From positions 43,260-107,259 of the forward strand of contig UCBZ01000049.1 of the NCBI GenBank assembly GCA_900470775.1: a DNA stretch of 64,000 nucleotides. Reading direction: 5' to 3'. The notes under the pieces were generated by a model. It did not search any database. It saw only the letters and a program-made list of their open reading frames with translations, and had not been told where the DNA came from. Both the position numbers and the translations under genes were made by a program. The DNA is from Hyphomicrobiales bacterium. Lineage in GTDB: Bacteria; Pseudomonadota; Alphaproteobacteria; Rhizobiales; Beijerinckiaceae. Position 1 is the stretch's first letter. Each line of letters starts with the position of its first letter. Below are positions 62,908-64,000 of the stretch, piece after piece.

Positions 62908-64000
62908 CGGACAGCTCCCGTCTGGGGAGCGCCCGGGGCCGGGCGCCTCTGCTGCAACTGGTCGAGCGGCAGATAGGGCACGACGCCCTGTCCGTTGGAC
63001 GAGCCGTCGATGATGATCTTGTCGGTGCCGCCCATGACACGCTCCATCGTCTCGAGGAAGAGACGTTCGCGCGTCACATTCGGCGCCCGCTTGTACTGCT
63101 CATAGACCGAGTTGAAACGGCTCACCTGACCCAGGGCTTCGGCCACCGTCTGCTGCTTGAAGGCCTCGGCCGCCTGGACGAGCTGGGCTGCGCGACCGCG
63201 CGATTCCGGGATGACGCGGTTGGCATAGGTCTGCGCCTCGTTGCGCAGGCGCTCCTGGTCGGCGCGGGCCGCCTGGACGTCACGGAAGGCGTCGATGACC
63301 TGCTGCGGCGGATCGACCTTCTGCAACTGCACGAGGCGGATCTGCACGCCGGCATTGTAGCCGTTGAGCGTCTCCTGCATGAGCTGGCGCACCTCGGTCT
63401 CGATCGCGGCGCGGTCGGTCGTCAGCACGGGCTGGATATTGCGCCGGCCGATGATCTCGCGCATCGCGCTCTCGGCGACGGCCTTCACGGTGCCCGGCGG
63501 GTCCTGGATGTTGAAGACGTAGTTCTCCGGCGCGGCCGGATCGATCTGCCACTGCACGATCACGTCGATGTCGACGATGTTCTCGTCGCCGGTGAGCATC
63601 AGGCTTTCCTCGATCACGTCGGACTGGCGCGAGGCGCGCACGGATTCGACGGTCCGGAAACCGACCTCGGTGGTGATGACGTTGGTCACCTGCGGCTTGA
63701 CCACGCTGCCGATCGGATAGGGCCAGTTGTAGTTCAGGCCCTCACCGGTCTTGCCGATGAACTGGCCGAAACGCAGATTGAGACCGACTTCGTTCGGGCG
63801 GACGATGTACCAGCCCGTCAGGAGCCAGATCACGATCAGGGCGAGAATGCCGAAGATCAGGCCGCGGCCGCCGAGATTGCCGCCCGGCAGCATCGATTTC
63901 AGCCGGTCCTGGCTGCGACGCAGGATGTCCTCCAGATCGGGCGGGCCGCCACTGCCGCCGCCGGAGCCACCGCCCCAGGGGCCGCCGCCACCGCCGCCGC
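62904..64000 (-). CDS. hflK: Protease modulator HflK, N-terminus beyond the window
   Basis: The frame is open to the right edge, so the start is not seen. The visible part begins in a Gly-rich stretch (GGGPWGGGSGGGSGGPPDL), followed by EDILRRSQDRLKSMLPGG, the membrane helix GLIFGILALIVIWLLTGWYI and the band-7 domain (VGLNLRFGQFIGKTGEGLNY). The C-terminus is VPYLPLDQLQQRR. The partner of HflC, first in the operon. Confidence 0.95.
   Translation of the reverse strand, partial: GGGGGGPWGGGSGGGSGGPPDLEDILRRSQDRLKSMLPGGNLGGRGLIFGILALIVIWLLTGWYIVRPNEVGLNLRFGQFIGKTGEGLNYNWPYPIGSVVKPQVTNVITTEVGFRTVESVRASRQSDVIEESLMLTGDENIVDIDVIVQWQIDPAAPENYVFNIQDPPGTVKAVAESAMREIIGRRNIQPVLTTDRAAIETEVRQLMQETLNGYNAGVQIRLVQLQKVDPPQQVIDAFRDVQAARADQERLRNEAQTYANRVIPESRGRAAQLVQAAEAFKQQTVAEALGQVSRFNSVYEQYKRAPNVTRERLFLETMERVMGGTDKIIIDGSSNGQGVVPYLPLDQLQQRRPAPGAPQTGAVR

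Overview
The window is 64 kb of high-GC chromosome from an alphaproteobacterium, most likely Hyphomicrobiales (Rhizobiales) and possibly a Bosea-like genus. This rests on base composition, the gene repertoire (PuuD/PuuE-type urate breakdown, hflK-hflC-DUF2065-degP order, Rhizobiales-style IlvB) and CGTCAT...ATGACG dispersed repeats. No 16S or other definitive marker is present, so the genus is an inference. No prophage, IS element or CRISPR array was seen.

Layout. 1-5.7 kb: a truncated polytopic membrane protein, then a urate-to-allantoate module (puuD, uraH, and a puuE-uraD fusion) and an SDR. 5.8-22.5 kb: a glycogen/alpha-glucan cluster (glgP, two glgX genes, glgA, a DUF2934 gene, glgB, malQ, treY); glgC and treZ are not in the window. 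22.5-28.6 kb: an orphan SNF2-type helicase, an M20 hydrolase, a proline-rich small protein, a TRAP transporter pair without its binding protein, and tRNA-Lys(CTT). 28.7-34.8 kb: uracil/xanthine-type permease, a soluble chemoreceptor, leuA with a Leu-rich leader peptide, a DUF1275 membrane protein and a lipoprotein. 34.8-36.2 kb: a sharply AT-rich insertion carrying one KAP-type P-loop NTPase, the clearest horizontally acquired segment.

36.4-47.5 kb: eleven genes on the minus strand: an NitT/SsuA-type ABC transporter (ATPase, permease, a DUF3592 membrane protein, binding protein), then NTF2-like, RidA, pyridoxal kinase, EEP hydrolase, PhzF, Nudix and an M3 peptidase. 47.7-49 kb: a DedA protein and three consecutive tiny single-pass membrane proteins. 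49-56 kb: branched-chain amino acid genes (ilvC, ilvN, ilvB) interleaved with a TetR regulator, a mazEF pair, a GST and an aspartate racemase-like gene; ilvB is preceded by a complete transcription attenuator with an 11-residue leader peptide. 56-64 kb: a diguanylate cyclase, miaA, serB, a cupin, and the membrane-protease operon hflK-hflC-DUF2065-degP, with hflK cut by the right edge.

Coherent themes. Alpha-glucan storage and conversion fill about 16 kb. Leucine/isoleucine/valine synthesis (leuA, ilvC, ilvB, ilvN) is spread over 25 kb, and leuA and ilvB each have a readable leader-peptide control region. Seven long palindromic repeats lie between genes, always just beyond a gene's 3' end and often between converging genes.
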